From: Candidimonas nitroreducens
GTDB taxonomy: Bacteria; Pseudomonadota; Gammaproteobacteria; Burkholderiales; Burkholderiaceae_B
Assembly (NCBI RefSeq): GCF_002209565.1
Contig: NZ_NJIH01000003.1
Location: forward strand, 682,001 to 746,000
DNA: 64,000 nt
Direction: 5' to 3'
Made by a program: the position numbers and the translations under genes. The notes below the pieces were generated by a model. That model was not told the DNA's origin. It did no database searches and saw nothing but the letters and a program-made list of their open reading frames with translations. Below are positions 16,467 through 25,598 of this stretch, one piece after another; the first letter of the stretch is position 1; each line of letters starts with the position of its first letter.

Positions 16467-16847
16467 TTATTTCGCGCGCGGATCCACGGGCTTGTGGATG
16501 TGGTGGCCGATTCCGGGAATAGAGCGGCCGCCCTTTATGAGCTCGGCAACCACGCGGTGCGCCAGCGCTTCGACATCGGGTGCCGCGGAGGGATCGGGTA
16601 CGGCTTCTTGCAGCATGCGCGTGGCGATGGCGCTGGGCGTCATGCCGTGTTCGACCAGAATGACCGTCAAGGCGTTGAACATGCGCGATTCGCGCGGGCT
16701 GGGCAGGCGATCGGTCAATTCCAGAAAGGCCATGTCCCCGAGGGACACCTTGCCCATGATGTCCCGGCAAAGATCCAGGCCTTTGATCGTGATTTTGTCT
16801 TCGGTGCTCCAGCCGATGTCTGTTCTGAGCTGCTTGCGTCTAGCCAC
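16467..16847 (-). pseudogene. Decayed citryl-CoA lyase / citrate synthase-like gene
   Basis: 126 codons from GTG 16847 (AAGGA six bases upstream). The N-terminus matches the citryl-CoA lyase-like citrate synthase family: GWSTEDKITIKGLDL, MGKVSLGDMAFLEL, LPSPRESRMFNAL and VEHGMTPSAIATR. The chain then jumps to LQEAVPDPSA and AELIKGGRSIPGIGHH, and stops at HKPVDPRAK, where intact members continue for many residues. So a central block of roughly 30-40 residues and the C-terminus are missing compared with the usual 250-280 aa. The gene is still in frame. It lies 26 bp after the acyl-CoA ligase, a common pairing with Bug genes. Confidence 0.65.
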
Positions 16848-16873
16848 GAGTTGTCCTTGGGGTTTGCTGGCGA

Positions 16874-18469
16874 TCAGTGTTGGAAGTCAACGGCCTTGGC
16901 GCGAATCTGGGGGTCGTCACGCAGCGCGGCCTTGGCGATCTTGTGCGTGGCCGTGTAGGGCAGGGAATCCAGCAGCACGACGTATCGGGGCACTTTGACC
17001 GCAGCCAGCCGGCGCGCGCACCACGCAACGATGTCCGATTCGGTCAGGCTGGCCTGCGGACGGGCTGCTACCGCCACGAATATATCGTCTTCCCCCAATT
17101 CGGAGGGCACGGCGAGTGCCGCCGCCTGGAATACGCCGGGGTGTTCGCCGATCACCATTTCCAGTTCGGCGGCGGCAATGTTTTCCCCGCGGCGCCGGAT
17201 AATGTCTTTCTTGCGCGATACATGAAAGTAGAAGCCGTCGGCATCGCATTTGACCAGATCCCCGGTCTTCAGCCAGCCGTTGTCGAATGCCTTCCGGGTC
17301 TGTTCGGGGTCGCGGAAATAGCCTTGCATGACGATGGGTGATTTGACCCACAGCTCGCCGATGGCGCCGGCCGCGACGTCGCGGCCCTCGTCGTCCACTA
17401 CACGGCATTGCGCCCATGGCCTCGACGGATCCGGATGGCTGCCGACAGTTCCCATGCTGCCTTCCTTGTCGGGCCCGTCATAGGGGTTGCAGGTTACGCC
17501 GGGGATCTCGGTCATGCCGAAGCCCGAGAAGAGCTGCGGCACGCCGAAGTCTTTGCGGAACACGGGGGCGGATTTTCTGCGTACGCCGTAGACCGCGCGC
17601 AGGCGATGATCCGGCCGGTATTCACTGCGGTCGCGCGCACACAGGATGGTGCCGATCGCTTCGATGATATTGACCACGGTGGCGCCGTTGTCCGCAACCG
17701 TGTCCCAGAAGCGGGAGGCCGAGAAGCGCGGCTCGACGATCAGGCTTGCCCCGGCGGCCAGAGTGCCGCCCACGGAGTAGAACAGCGCGTTCATGTGAAA
17801 GAACGGCAGGATGACCATTGCCCGGTCTTCGGGCTGCAGATGCACGCGGGCCACGTTTGCCTCGCCGGCGGTTACCAGGTTTTCCTGGCTGTGCATCACG
17901 CCTTTGGGGAAGCCGGTAGTGCCCGAGGTGTAAATGATGACGCAGGTATCCCCGGCCGCTGCGTCGGTGGCGGGTGTTTCATCGGGGGCGCTGTCGATGG
18001 CGGCGGCCAGTGAGTCCGGCCCTTGGGAATCGGCCTGTCCCCACGTCAGCATCCAGGGCTCTTGGGTGAGACGGGGCGTGCATTGTTCGAGCAGGCCCTG
18101 CAAGCTGTCGTGCGCAATGATCCCCTGCACCTGCGCGTGACCCAGCACGTAATCGAGTTCGCGCGTTCCGAAGCCGGGGTTGACCGGCACCATGATGGCG
18201 CCCAATTGCGCCAGTGCGAACAATGCCAGCACGTGCACCACGTCGTTCGGGCCGATGACTGCGACGCGATCGCCGTGGCCGACGCCCCGTGCCGCGAGGG
18301 CGCTCGCCAGCTTTTTGTAGCGAGCCCCGAATTCACGCCAGCTCAGCTGCACGTTGCCCTGGATGATAAAGCTGACATCGCCCTTGCGGGCGCAGCGGCT
18401 GGCGAAGGCATCGTCCAGGGTGCCATTGTGGGGACGATAGCTGCGCAGTACCTCGAGCGGGCTTTTCAC
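16874..18469 (-). CDS. AMP-forming acyl-CoA synthetase
   Basis: Activates a carboxylic acid to its CoA thioester through an acyl-AMP. 531 aa. Adenylation motifs are complete: YTSGTTGFPKG, FGMTEIPG, the GWLKTGDLVKCDADGFY hinge Asp segment, KDIIRRRGENIAAAELE, and the C-terminal HKIAKAALR lysine region. The start codon is GTG at 18469, with AAGGA nine bases upstream. It is downstream of a Bug receptor (gap 92 bp) and upstream of the broken lyase-like gene. The substrate is probably a small or aromatic acid bound by that receptor; not determinable here. Confidence 0.9.
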   Translation of the reverse strand: MKSPLEVLRSYRPHNGTLDDAFASRCARKGDVSFIIQGNVQLSWREFGARYKKLASALAARGVGHGDRVAVIGPNDVVHVLALFALAQLGAIMVPVNPGFGTRELDYVLGHAQVQGIIAHDSLQGLLEQCTPRLTQEPWMLTWGQADSQGPDSLAAAIDSAPDETPATDAAAGDTCVIIYTSGTTGFPKGVMHSQENLVTAGEANVARVHLQPEDRAMVILPFFHMNALFYSVGGTLAAGASLIVEPRFSASRFWDTVADNGATVVNIIEAIGTILCARDRSEYRPDHRLRAVYGVRRKSAPVFRKDFGVPQLFSGFGMTEIPGVTCNPYDGPDKEGSMGTVGSHPDPSRPWAQCRVVDDEGRDVAAGAIGELWVKSPIVMQGYFRDPEQTRKAFDNGWLKTGDLVKCDADGFYFHVSRKKDIIRRRGENIAAAELEMVIGEHPGVFQAAALAVPSELGEDDIFVAVAARPQASLTESDIVAWCARRLAAVKVPRYVVLLDSLPYTATHKIAKAALRDDPQIRAKAVDFQH

Positions 18470-18561
18470 GGAAACGGATCCTTGATTATGGGTTGCGTGG
18501 GCTTACTTGCAAATGAAGAAGCACGGCCGGCTGAAGCCGGCGCAGCCTGTTGCGCGTTGTG

Positions 18562-19539
18562 TCACGATGCCGGCGCCTTGACGGGCTTCGGCGCCGACAA
18601 GGTGCTCCATCTGGAAATTTCGTCATGCAAGAAACTGCCGAACTCGGCCGGAGATGTCACCTGGACTTCTCCATCGATGACTTCCAGGCGTTGCACGACC
18701 TTGGGGTCGGACAGGCTTTGCCGCAGGGCCTTGTTCACCTTGAGAATGATATCGTCGGGAGTGCCCGCCGGCGCCAGAATGCCCCACCATACGAATGCGG
18801 CGAAGTCCTTGACCCCTTGCTCCGCAATGGTTTTCGTGTCGGGGGCGGACTTGAGGCGATGCTGGCCGGAGGTGCCCAGCAATTTGACGCGCCGGCTGGC
18901 GAGCAGGGGTTTTATCTGAGAGAACCCCGTGAAGGCCAGATCCACATTTCCGCCCGCCACATCCAGCATGGCGGGGCCGGCGCCCCGATAAGAAACGTTG
19001 AGCAGATCCAGGCCCGTGGCCTTGCCGAACAACTCCGAAGCGAGGTAGGACGCCGAGCCCAGGCCCGATGTCGCCACGGTAAATGGATGATGGCTTTTCT
19101 TGCCCAGAGCCAGCAGTTGCGGGATATTGTCGGCCTGCAGCGATGATCGGGCGGCCAGGCCCATTGCGTAAGTCAGGATCAATCCGACCGGTGTGAAATC
19201 GTCGGGCGTCTTGTAGGGCAGATGCGGCTGCAGTGCGGGGTTGGTCGCGAAGCTGGGATTGACAAGTAACAATGTATAGCCGTTGGCCGGGGCCTTGGCG
19301 ACGACTTCGGTGCCGATGACCGTGTTGCCGCCTCCGCGATTGTCTACGATCACGGGCTGCTTCATGATTTCCGAGAATTTCCCCGCCCAGGAGCGCGCGA
19401 TGAAGTCGCCGCCGCCTCCGGCTGCGAAGGGGACGACGATGTGGATGGGCCGGTTTGGATAACTGCTGCTGTCGGCGGCTTTCGGCACGCCTGGGAAAAC
19501 GCAGGCCAGGAACAGGCTGGCCAATATCATCGATTTCAT
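18562..19539 (-). CDS. Bug (TctC-type) periplasmic receptor
   Basis: Receptor of 325 aa. Its signal peptide (MKSMILASLFLACVFPG) ends near PKAA. Family features are YPNRPIHIVVPFAAGGGGD, DNRGGGNTVIGTEVV, PANGYTLLLVN and WGILAPAGTPDDI. GGGAG upstream of ATG 19539 gives normal spacing. It leads the operon with the acyl-CoA synthetase, suggesting that its ligand is the acid the synthetase activates. It is divergent from the DHA2 transporter across 282 bp, where I found no convincing promoter or operator. Confidence 0.88.
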   Translation of the reverse strand: MKSMILASLFLACVFPGVPKAADSSSYPNRPIHIVVPFAAGGGGDFIARSWAGKFSEIMKQPVIVDNRGGGNTVIGTEVVAKAPANGYTLLLVNPSFATNPALQPHLPYKTPDDFTPVGLILTYAMGLAARSSLQADNIPQLLALGKKSHHPFTVATSGLGSASYLASELFGKATGLDLLNVSYRGAGPAMLDVAGGNVDLAFTGFSQIKPLLASRRVKLLGTSGQHRLKSAPDTKTIAEQGVKDFAAFVWWGILAPAGTPDDIILKVNKALRQSLSDPKVVQRLEVIDGEVQVTSPAEFGSFLHDEISRWSTLSAPKPVKAPAS

Positions 19540-19821
19540 TTTGTCTCCCTATCTTGCTTGGTGTTTTACCAGGTGGTGGAACCTGCGCGGCTTGCACGAT
19601 ATGGTTCCGAAAAGCCGCATGCGGCGGTGATTTCCAGTATTGCCCTTGTCAGGGAATATCATGCTGCACCGGCGGTATTTTTGGAATTGCAACTTTCTGA
19701 ATATTTATTGCGTTAGGTGCATTAATCGGCAGCAGGCCGCATGCAGATTTGCTTGCGACTCGATACTGATTAAACTGAATGCCGGGATTACTATATCGAC
19801 ACGTGCAAGTACGCTACAGCC

Positions 19822-21366
19822 ATGGAAATCACGCCTGCCACGACAAGCCAGGCAACTGACGCATTCAAGCCCTCAAGTCTAGTGCTGGCGACGCTCGGCC
19901 TGTCGCTCGGAACCTTCATGCAGGTTCTGGACATCAGTATTGCAAATGTATCGCTGCCCACCATTGCGGGCAACCTGGCGGCCAGCCAGGATCAGTCGAC
20001 GTGGGTGATTACTTCGTTCACGGTGTGCCAGGCGATCACGCTGCCCATGACGGGTTTTCTTTCGCGGCGCTTCGGCGAGGTGAAGGTGTTCATCTGGGCG
20101 GTGCTGCTGTTTTCCCTGTTTTCGCTGGCCTGCGGGCTGGCGACCAGCCTGCCGATGCTGGTGGCGTTTCGCGCGATGCAGGGCGCGGTCTGCGGGCCCA
20201 TGTATCCGATCACGCAAAGCCTGATGGTGTCGATCTATCCGCGCGAGAAGCGGGCCATGGCGCTGGCCATCATCAGCATGATCACGGTGGTGGCGCCGAT
20301 CGTGGGGCCGGTCGCGGGCGGCTGGATCACGGATTCGTACTCATGGCGCTGGATCTTCTTCATCAACGTGCCCATCGGGCTGTTTGCGGCTGGGCTGGTG
20401 CTGGTTCAGATGCGTGCGCGTATGGAGCAATTGCGGCGCGAGCGCATCGATTGGGTGGGGGCCGCCACCCTGATATTGGGCGTGGGTTCGCTGCAGGTCA
20501 TGCTGGATCGCGGCAATGAGCTCGACTGGTTCGGGTCGAGCACCATTGTCGCCCTGGCGGCCGTGGCCGTGGTTTCGCTGACGGTCTTCGTGATCTGGGA
20601 ATTGACCGACCAGCGGCCCATCGTCGATCTGCGCCTGTTCCGGCACCGCAATTTCGCGGCCGGCACGCTGGCCCTGGTGCTGGCCTTCGGGCTGTTTTTT
20701 TCGGTGGCGCTGATGCTGCCGCTGTGGCTGCAGAATACGCTGGGGTACACGGCGATGTGGTCGGGCCTGGCCGTGGCGCCCATGGGCGTGATCCCAATTC
20801 TATTGACCTTTTGGGTCGGCAAGTATGCCGCCCGCTTCGATCTGCGCTGGCTGACGGCAGCTTCCTTCATCGTGATGAGCTTCGTCTGCTTCCGCTTCGG
20901 CAGCTTCAATACGGAAGTCGATTTCGTGCATATCGCGCTGACCGAACTGGCGTTGGGGCTGGGCATTGCCTTGTTCTTCATGCCGATATTGACCATTCTG
21001 CTTTCGGATCTGGACGGCCCCGAGGTTGCCGAAGGGTCGGGTTCGGCGACGTTCCTGCGTACGGTCGGCGCCAGTTTCGCGGTGTCGATCACGACCTATT
21101 TGTGGACTCGCGGCGCCGCCGAAAGCCATGCACGCCTGGCCGAGTTCATTACCTTGTCGAATGCCGAAGTGCGCCGCGGCATCGCCGCCAGCGGCGGCTC
21201 GCTGCAGCACTATGCGGCCGGCATCAACCAGGCCATTACCCAGCAGGCCATGCAGATTTCCTTCAATCAGATATTCGATGCGCTGGGCTTCTGCTTTCTT
21301 GCCCTGATCGCGATTGTCTGGCTGTCCAAGCCGCCTTTCGTCAGGGCGCAGGCGCGCGGCCGGTAG
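19822..21366 (+). CDS. DHA2-family MFS drug/proton antiporter (EmrB-like)
   Basis: Inner-membrane exporter of 514 aa with about 14 hydrophobic segments. The early helix motif LDISIANVSLPTIAGNL and WVITSFTVCQAITLPMTG are typical of EmrB/QacA proteins, and motif C is visible as VAPIVGPVAGGWITD. ATG 19822 begins METITPATT-like sequence; no strong Shine-Dalgarno is seen. No EmrA/HlyD membrane-fusion partner is adjacent, so it either acts alone or borrows one. The flanking GntR gene (convergent) is more likely tied to the next operon. The drug or metabolite exported is unknown. Confidence 0.88.
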   Translation: MEITPATTSQATDAFKPSSLVLATLGLSLGTFMQVLDISIANVSLPTIAGNLAASQDQSTWVITSFTVCQAITLPMTGFLSRRFGEVKVFIWAVLLFSLFSLACGLATSLPMLVAFRAMQGAVCGPMYPITQSLMVSIYPREKRAMALAIISMITVVAPIVGPVAGGWITDSYSWRWIFFINVPIGLFAAGLVLVQMRARMEQLRRERIDWVGAATLILGVGSLQVMLDRGNELDWFGSSTIVALAAVAVVSLTVFVIWELTDQRPIVDLRLFRHRNFAAGTLALVLAFGLFFSVALMLPLWLQNTLGYTAMWSGLAVAPMGVIPILLTFWVGKYAARFDLRWLTAASFIVMSFVCFRFGSFNTEVDFVHIALTELALGLGIALFFMPILTILLSDLDGPEVAEGSGSATFLRTVGASFAVSITTYLWTRGAAESHARLAEFITLSNAEVRRGIAASGGSLQHYAAGINQAITQQAMQISFNQIFDALGFCFLALIAIVWLSKPPFVRAQARGR

Positions 21367-21441
21367 CGCGTGTGCTTTCGCTCTCGTCGTGGGCTTTCCG
21401 CCGACAGTGCGGCGGGCCTCGGGCGGTGTACCCGGATGGCC

Positions 21442-22167
21442 CTAGTGCGCCGGCTTGCCCGCCGCCATTTTCTGCAATGCCTGCGTGACGTTGCGTTCGG
21501 TCGCCTGGATATGTTCGCGCAGCAGGGCAATTGAATTGTCCACGTTGCGCTCGAGTATGGACTTCATCAGCACCTGGTGCTCGGAATGCTTGCGCCGCTG
21601 GGCCTGCCGGTGCCTGGCCGAATAGCGGCGATAGCGGTCGGCGCGGTCGAACAATTCCATGACCATTGCGTCCAGCAATGGAGATGCGCAGTTCGCGTAG
21701 GTGGCCTGGTGGAAGTCGCGGTGCCGTTGCGACCACTCGTCATCGAGGATGACAGCCTGGTCGCCCAGGCGCTGTTCGATGCGCGCCAGGGAATGCGCCG
21801 CCGATACGATGCGGGCCTCCCAGGCATCGTCGCCGTGGGAAATCGAGTCGCGTAGCGCCTCGCATTCGATCAGCAGCCGTACGCGCGTCAGGTCGGCGAT
21901 GCCGGCGATGGTCAGCGGCGCGACGCGAAACCCTTTGTTGTCGATGGAGCGCACGAACCCTTGTTCGGACAGGCGGCTGAGCGCCTCGCGCACCGGGCTG
22001 CTGCTGATTTCGAATTGTTTACTTAATGTTTCTACGCGCAGCCTTTGCTCGGGCGCGAATTCGCAGCGAAGTATGGCCAGGCGTATATGCCGGTACGCAC
22101 GCTCGGCCAGCGGCAAGTCTGCTTGAAGAAGGGTGTCCATTGTTGATCGGTGGGTAACGGCGGGCAT
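21442..22167 (-). CDS. GntR-family regulator (FCD type)
   Basis: Repressor-type regulator with an N-terminal winged helix (AYRHIRLAILRCEFAPEQRL, FEISSSPVREALSRLSEQGF) and a C-terminal FCD all-helical effector domain with its metal-binding His/Asp pattern (DEWSQRHRDFHQATY). The ATG at 22167 is chosen for length; ATG 22140 is also possible and none has an ideal Shine-Dalgarno. It is divergent from the FAH-AA_synth-VOC-Bug operon, with three TATGCA repeats between them as probable binding sites. Confidence 0.87.
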   Translation of the reverse strand: MPAVTHRSTMDTLLQADLPLAERAYRHIRLAILRCEFAPEQRLRVETLSKQFEISSSPVREALSRLSEQGFVRSIDNKGFRVAPLTIAGIADLTRVRLLIECEALRDSISHGDDAWEARIVSAAHSLARIEQRLGDQAVILDDEWSQRHRDFHQATYANCASPLLDAMVMELFDRADRYRRYSARHRQAQRRKHSEHQVLMKSILERNVDNSIALLREHIQATERNVTQALQKMAAGKPAH

Positions 22168-22309
22168 AGGCTGGGTTTCCTGGCTGGCCAGCCCATGGGC
22201 TGCCAGTGCCATGCCTTACCTTGCAAATTGGCGCTTCCTGGGCATGGCGCTGATACTCGTGCGGGTAGTGTAAGCGCAGACTGAGCTTTGGACTCCTGGG
22301 GTTTACACC

Positions 22310-22353
22310 TATGCATATTCTATTTATTTATGCATTATTATACTTTTTATGCA
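22310..22353. promoter_or_regulatory. Three TATGCA direct repeats at 19-bp intervals
   Basis: TATGCA occurs at 22310, 22329 and 22348, exactly 19 bp apart, in an AT-rich stretch between the GntR gene and the FAH gene. The first two extend to ATGCAT palindromes. A -10-like TATACT (22339-22344) falls between copies two and three. The layout suggests cooperative regulator binding over the promoter; the regulator is inferred to be the GntR protein. Confidence 0.55.
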
Positions 22354-22392
22354 CAAAATGGCGACGCGCCAGAATCGATAGAGGAAACGAAA

Positions 22393-23253
22393 ATGAAACT
22401 GATCTCGTATGTCCACAATGGTAAAGAAGCATGGGGGGCCGTGGTGGACGGCAAGGTAATCGACTTGGCGGGCGTCGCCGGCCTGCCGACGCTGGCCGAT
22501 TTCGTCGGCAGCGATCTTTATGCGCAAAGAGACGACCTGGCCAAGCGCGGCAAGGCGGTTGCAGCGCTTGGCGATGTGACGCTGTTGCCGGTGATCCCGC
22601 GTCCGGAAAAGATCGTGTGCGCGGTGCGCAACTACATGGATCACCATAAAGAAGTGCTGGCCGCGGGCATGCAGCGCGAGCTGTCGCAAGAGCCGCCGAT
22701 TTTCCTGCGCGTATGGCGCTCGCAGTGCGCGCATGATGCGCCCATCGTCTGCCCGAACGTCTCGGACTCGCTGGACTGGGAAGGCGAGCTTGCCGTGATC
22801 ATAGGCAAGGGCGGCCGCAATATTGCGGAAGACCAGGCCTACGAGCACGTGGCGGGCTATTCCTGCTACAACGACGGCAGCGTGCGCGAATGGCAGTTCC
22901 ATGCCAAGCAGATCGCCTCGGGCAAGAACTTCGAGTCCACCGGGGGCTTCGGGCCCTGGCTGGTCACGGCCGACGAAATCCAGCCCGGCCAGAAATTGAA
23001 GATCGAAACGCGCCTGAACGGCGAGACGGTGCAGTCCAGCGACACCAGCCATATGATCTTCAGCATCCCCAAGCTGATCAACTACGCTTCCACCATCTTC
23101 ACGCTGGTGCCGGGCGACGTCATTGCCACCGGCACGCCGGCCGGGGTGGGCTGGAGCCGCAAGCCGCCGCGCTTCATGAAACCGGGTGACGTATGTGAAG
23201 TGGAAATCGAGGGCGTCGGCGTGCTGCGCAATCCGATCGTGGCGCAGAGCTGA
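22393..23253 (+). CDS. Fumarylacetoacetate hydrolase (FAH) family protein
   Basis: FAH-fold hydrolase or decarboxylase acting on 2-oxo or 1,3-dicarbonyl acids of aromatic or similar catabolism. 286 aa. The metal-binding and catalytic segments DWEGELAVIIGKGGRNI, GYSCYNDGSVREWQ, GKNFESTGGFGPWLVT and TGTPAGVGW are present. ATG 22393 follows GAGGAAACG. It heads an operon with AA_synth, VOC and Bug genes. The exact reaction is not predictable; these proteins include acylpyruvases, hydratases and isomerases. Confidence 0.9.
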   Translation: MKLISYVHNGKEAWGAVVDGKVIDLAGVAGLPTLADFVGSDLYAQRDDLAKRGKAVAALGDVTLLPVIPRPEKIVCAVRNYMDHHKEVLAAGMQRELSQEPPIFLRVWRSQCAHDAPIVCPNVSDSLDWEGELAVIIGKGGRNIAEDQAYEHVAGYSCYNDGSVREWQFHAKQIASGKNFESTGGFGPWLVTADEIQPGQKLKIETRLNGETVQSSDTSHMIFSIPKLINYASTIFTLVPGDVIATGTPAGVGWSRKPPRFMKPGDVCEVEIEGVGVLRNPIVAQS

Positions 23254-23296
23254 TCCCTGCGCCCTGGATTCAATTCATCCATCTTTCGGAATCGAC

Positions 23297-23875
23297 ATGT
23301 CCCTGATCGAAGTGCGCAAGCGCAGCCTTACCATCGAGACCATTTATCACGAAGGGGGCCCGGTAGCGGATGCCCCGCTCAAGCTGGCCACCGCGGCAGC
23401 GGTGGTGCGTAATCCCTATGCGGGGCGCTACGAGCCCGATCTTTTGCCCTTCATGGCCGAGCTGCGCACGCTGGGTGCTGCCTTGGCGCAAGACCTCGTC
23501 GACGCCCTGGGCGCCGACAACATCGAGGTCTACGGCAAGGCGGCCATTGTCGGCGTCAACGGCGAACTCGAACACGCCGCGGTCTGGCACGAGGCGGGCG
23601 GCTGGGCCATGCGGGCGGTGCTGGGCGAGCCCAAGGCCATGGTGCCGGCGGCCAAGGCGGTGGCTGTCGCGGGTTTTCGCCTGATGATCCCCTTGCACTA
23701 CATCCATGCCTCGTATGTGCGCAGCCACTACAACACGGTAGAAATCAGCATCCAGGACGCCCCGCGCCCGAACGAGATTCTGTTCGGCCTGGCCATGGGC
23801 ACGGGGGGGCGTGTGCATGCGCGCCTGGGCGGGCTCGCCAAAGAGCAGGTGTCCGTCCATGATGGGCAGCGCTAA
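23297..23875 (+). CDS. Amino acid synthesis family protein (AA_synth / DUF1185)
   Basis: 192-aa protein of the AA_synth (DUF1185) family, recognised from EVRKRSLTIETIYHEGGPV, ATAAAVVRNPYAGRYEPDL and PLHYIHASYVRSHYNTVEI. Family members are linked to amino acid or small-molecule metabolism, but no reaction is established to my knowledge. The start at 23297 (MSLIEV) gives the conserved N-terminus. It sits 43 bp after the FAH gene and 26 bp before the VOC gene in one operon. Confidence 0.82.
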   Translation: MSLIEVRKRSLTIETIYHEGGPVADAPLKLATAAAVVRNPYAGRYEPDLLPFMAELRTLGAALAQDLVDALGADNIEVYGKAAIVGVNGELEHAAVWHEAGGWAMRAVLGEPKAMVPAAKAVAVAGFRLMIPLHYIHASYVRSHYNTVEISIQDAPRPNEILFGLAMGTGGRVHARLGGLAKEQVSVHDGQR

Positions 23876-23901
23876 GCGTGCCGACGCAGGAAGGAGTCGC
23901 C

Positions 23902-24450
23902 ATGGAGCCGCGTTTTGAGCCCAATCTTTCGCACGTCGGGGTGTGCTGCATCGACCTGGACAAGATGATCGATTTTTATACGCAGGTGTTCGGCCTGCGG
24001 GTCACGGACAAGGGGCGCGGGCATACCTTCCCGTACATGCTGGCTTTCCTGAGCGGCAAGGCCGACCAGCATCACCAGCTGGCGCTGTCCCAGAACCGGC
24101 CGGCCGATGCGCCCAGCACCGTGATGCAGCTGTCGTTCAAGGTGCAGAGCATCGGGCACCTGCGCGAAGCCCGCAGCCGGGCCCTGCGCCACGGCGCGAC
24201 GCGGATGCGCGGACTGAACCACGGCAATGCCCTGTCCATTTACTTTGCGGATCCGGAAGACAACACGGTCGAGGTGTATCTGGATACGCCCTGGTACGTG
24301 GGGCAGCCGCATGGCGACCCGCTGGATCTGGATCGGCCCGACCAAGAGATCTGGGCCGAAACGGAAGCCCTGTGCAGGAAGGATCCGAGCTTCAAGCCCG
24401 TGGCGCAATGGAGCGCGGAGTTCGCGCGCAGGTTGGCGCCGCCGGGCTGA
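23902..24450 (+). CDS. VOC-family (glyoxalase/extradiol dioxygenase) protein
   Basis: Metal-dependent vicinal-oxygen-chelate protein of 182 aa. The first motif has the ligand-type His (LSHVGVCCIDLDKMIDFY), the middle has TVMQLSFKVQSIGHL, and a Glu lies near the end of the fold (NTVEVYLDTPW). ATG 23902 follows AGGAAGGAG with five-base spacing; a GTG at 23878 is less likely. The operon context (FAH hydrolase) favours a ring-cleavage dioxygenase or isomerase over antibiotic resistance, by inference only. Confidence 0.85.
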   Translation: MEPRFEPNLSHVGVCCIDLDKMIDFYTQVFGLRVTDKGRGHTFPYMLAFLSGKADQHHQLALSQNRPADAPSTVMQLSFKVQSIGHLREARSRALRHGATRMRGLNHGNALSIYFADPEDNTVEVYLDTPWYVGQPHGDPLDLDRPDQEIWAETEALCRKDPSFKPVAQWSAEFARRLAPPG

Positions 24451-24569
24451 GCAAGCATTACCGCAGTTTCATTATTTTTCACTAAAGGAGAAGGGCCGCA
24501 TAGCGCGGGCCTGGGGCCGAATACGCATGTAATCGGCGGCCGCGCCCATGCCGCCCAAATGACAAAGCC

Positions 24570-25535
24570 ATGAACGGAAAATTCCTTACCACATGTTTTG
24601 CCGCGGCCTGCACGCTTTCGGCGGCGGCCTTCGCCCAAACCTATCCTGATCGCCCGGTACGCATCATCCAGGGCTACGCGGCCGGAGGCAATGCGGACAC
24701 GATTGCCCGAGTCGTCGGCACCGAGATGTCCAAAGAGCTCAAGCAGTCTTTCATCGTGGAGTCCCAGTCTGGGGCGGGCGGAACGATTGCTGCCGGCTAT
24801 GTGGCGCGCAGCAAGCCCGACGGCTATACCTTGCTGCTGGCCACGGGCGGCCACGCCGTGGCCGACGCGCTATACAAAAAGCTCAGCTACCACACGGTGG
24901 ACGGCTTCCACATGATCTCGACGATCACCTTCTTCCCGTTCCTTTGGGTGGTGCCGGCCGATTCGAAGTATTCGACGCTGGCCGAGGTGCTGAAGGCGGC
25001 CCGCAGCGGGGGGCAAAGCATCACGTACGGCACCGCGGGGGTCGGGACGACGCACCACCTGGCGGGCGAGCTGCTGAACAAGTCGGCCCAGGTCAAGATG
25101 GTACATGTTCCGTACCGCGGCGATGCCGCGTCGGTCGTTGCGCTCTTGGGCCATCAGGTCGATATGATTATTGCGCCGCCCACCGCGGTCATCGGCTACA
25201 TACAGTCTGGCAGGCTCAAGGCCCTGGCCACCACCGGCCCCGAACGCTGGCCCACGCTGCCCAAGGTGCCCACGGTCGCCGAGCAGGGCGTGCCCGGCTA
25301 CGACGTCAGATCCTGGGCCGGGCTCATGGCCCCCGCGGGTACGCCGGATTCGGTGGTCAAAGTGCTGAATACCGCGGTACAGAACGCCTTGAAGGTGCCG
25401 GCGGTGAAAACCCGGCTCGAAGCCATGGGCGGCGAAGCCAAGGGCAGCACCCCCGAAGAAATGACCACGATGGTGCGCAACGAGGTAAAGAAGTGGGGCA
25501 CCGTTGCCGCCGGGGCCGGGATCGTCAAGCAGTAG
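24570..25535 (+). CDS. Bug (TctC-type) periplasmic receptor
   Basis: Receptor of 321 aa, signal peptide MNGKFLTTCFAAACTLSAAA ending near AFA-Q. Family segments are YPDRPVRIIQGYAAGGNAD, QSGAGGTIAAGYVA, KPDGYTLLLATGG, HVPYRGDAASV and GLMAPAGTPDSV. It follows the VOC gene by 119 bp on the same strand, closing the FAH operon. Its ligand is probably the precursor handled by those enzymes. Confidence 0.88.
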   Translation: MNGKFLTTCFAAACTLSAAAFAQTYPDRPVRIIQGYAAGGNADTIARVVGTEMSKELKQSFIVESQSGAGGTIAAGYVARSKPDGYTLLLATGGHAVADALYKKLSYHTVDGFHMISTITFFPFLWVVPADSKYSTLAEVLKAARSGGQSITYGTAGVGTTHHLAGELLNKSAQVKMVHVPYRGDAASVVALLGHQVDMIIAPPTAVIGYIQSGRLKALATTGPERWPTLPKVPTVAEQGVPGYDVRSWAGLMAPAGTPDSVVKVLNTAVQNALKVPAVKTRLEAMGGEAKGSTPEEMTTMVRNEVKKWGTVAAGAGIVKQ

Positions 25536-25598
25536 CGGCTTGATGCCAATGGCTGGAGGACTGCGGATATGCGGCAGAATACAAGGATGTGTTCGCCG

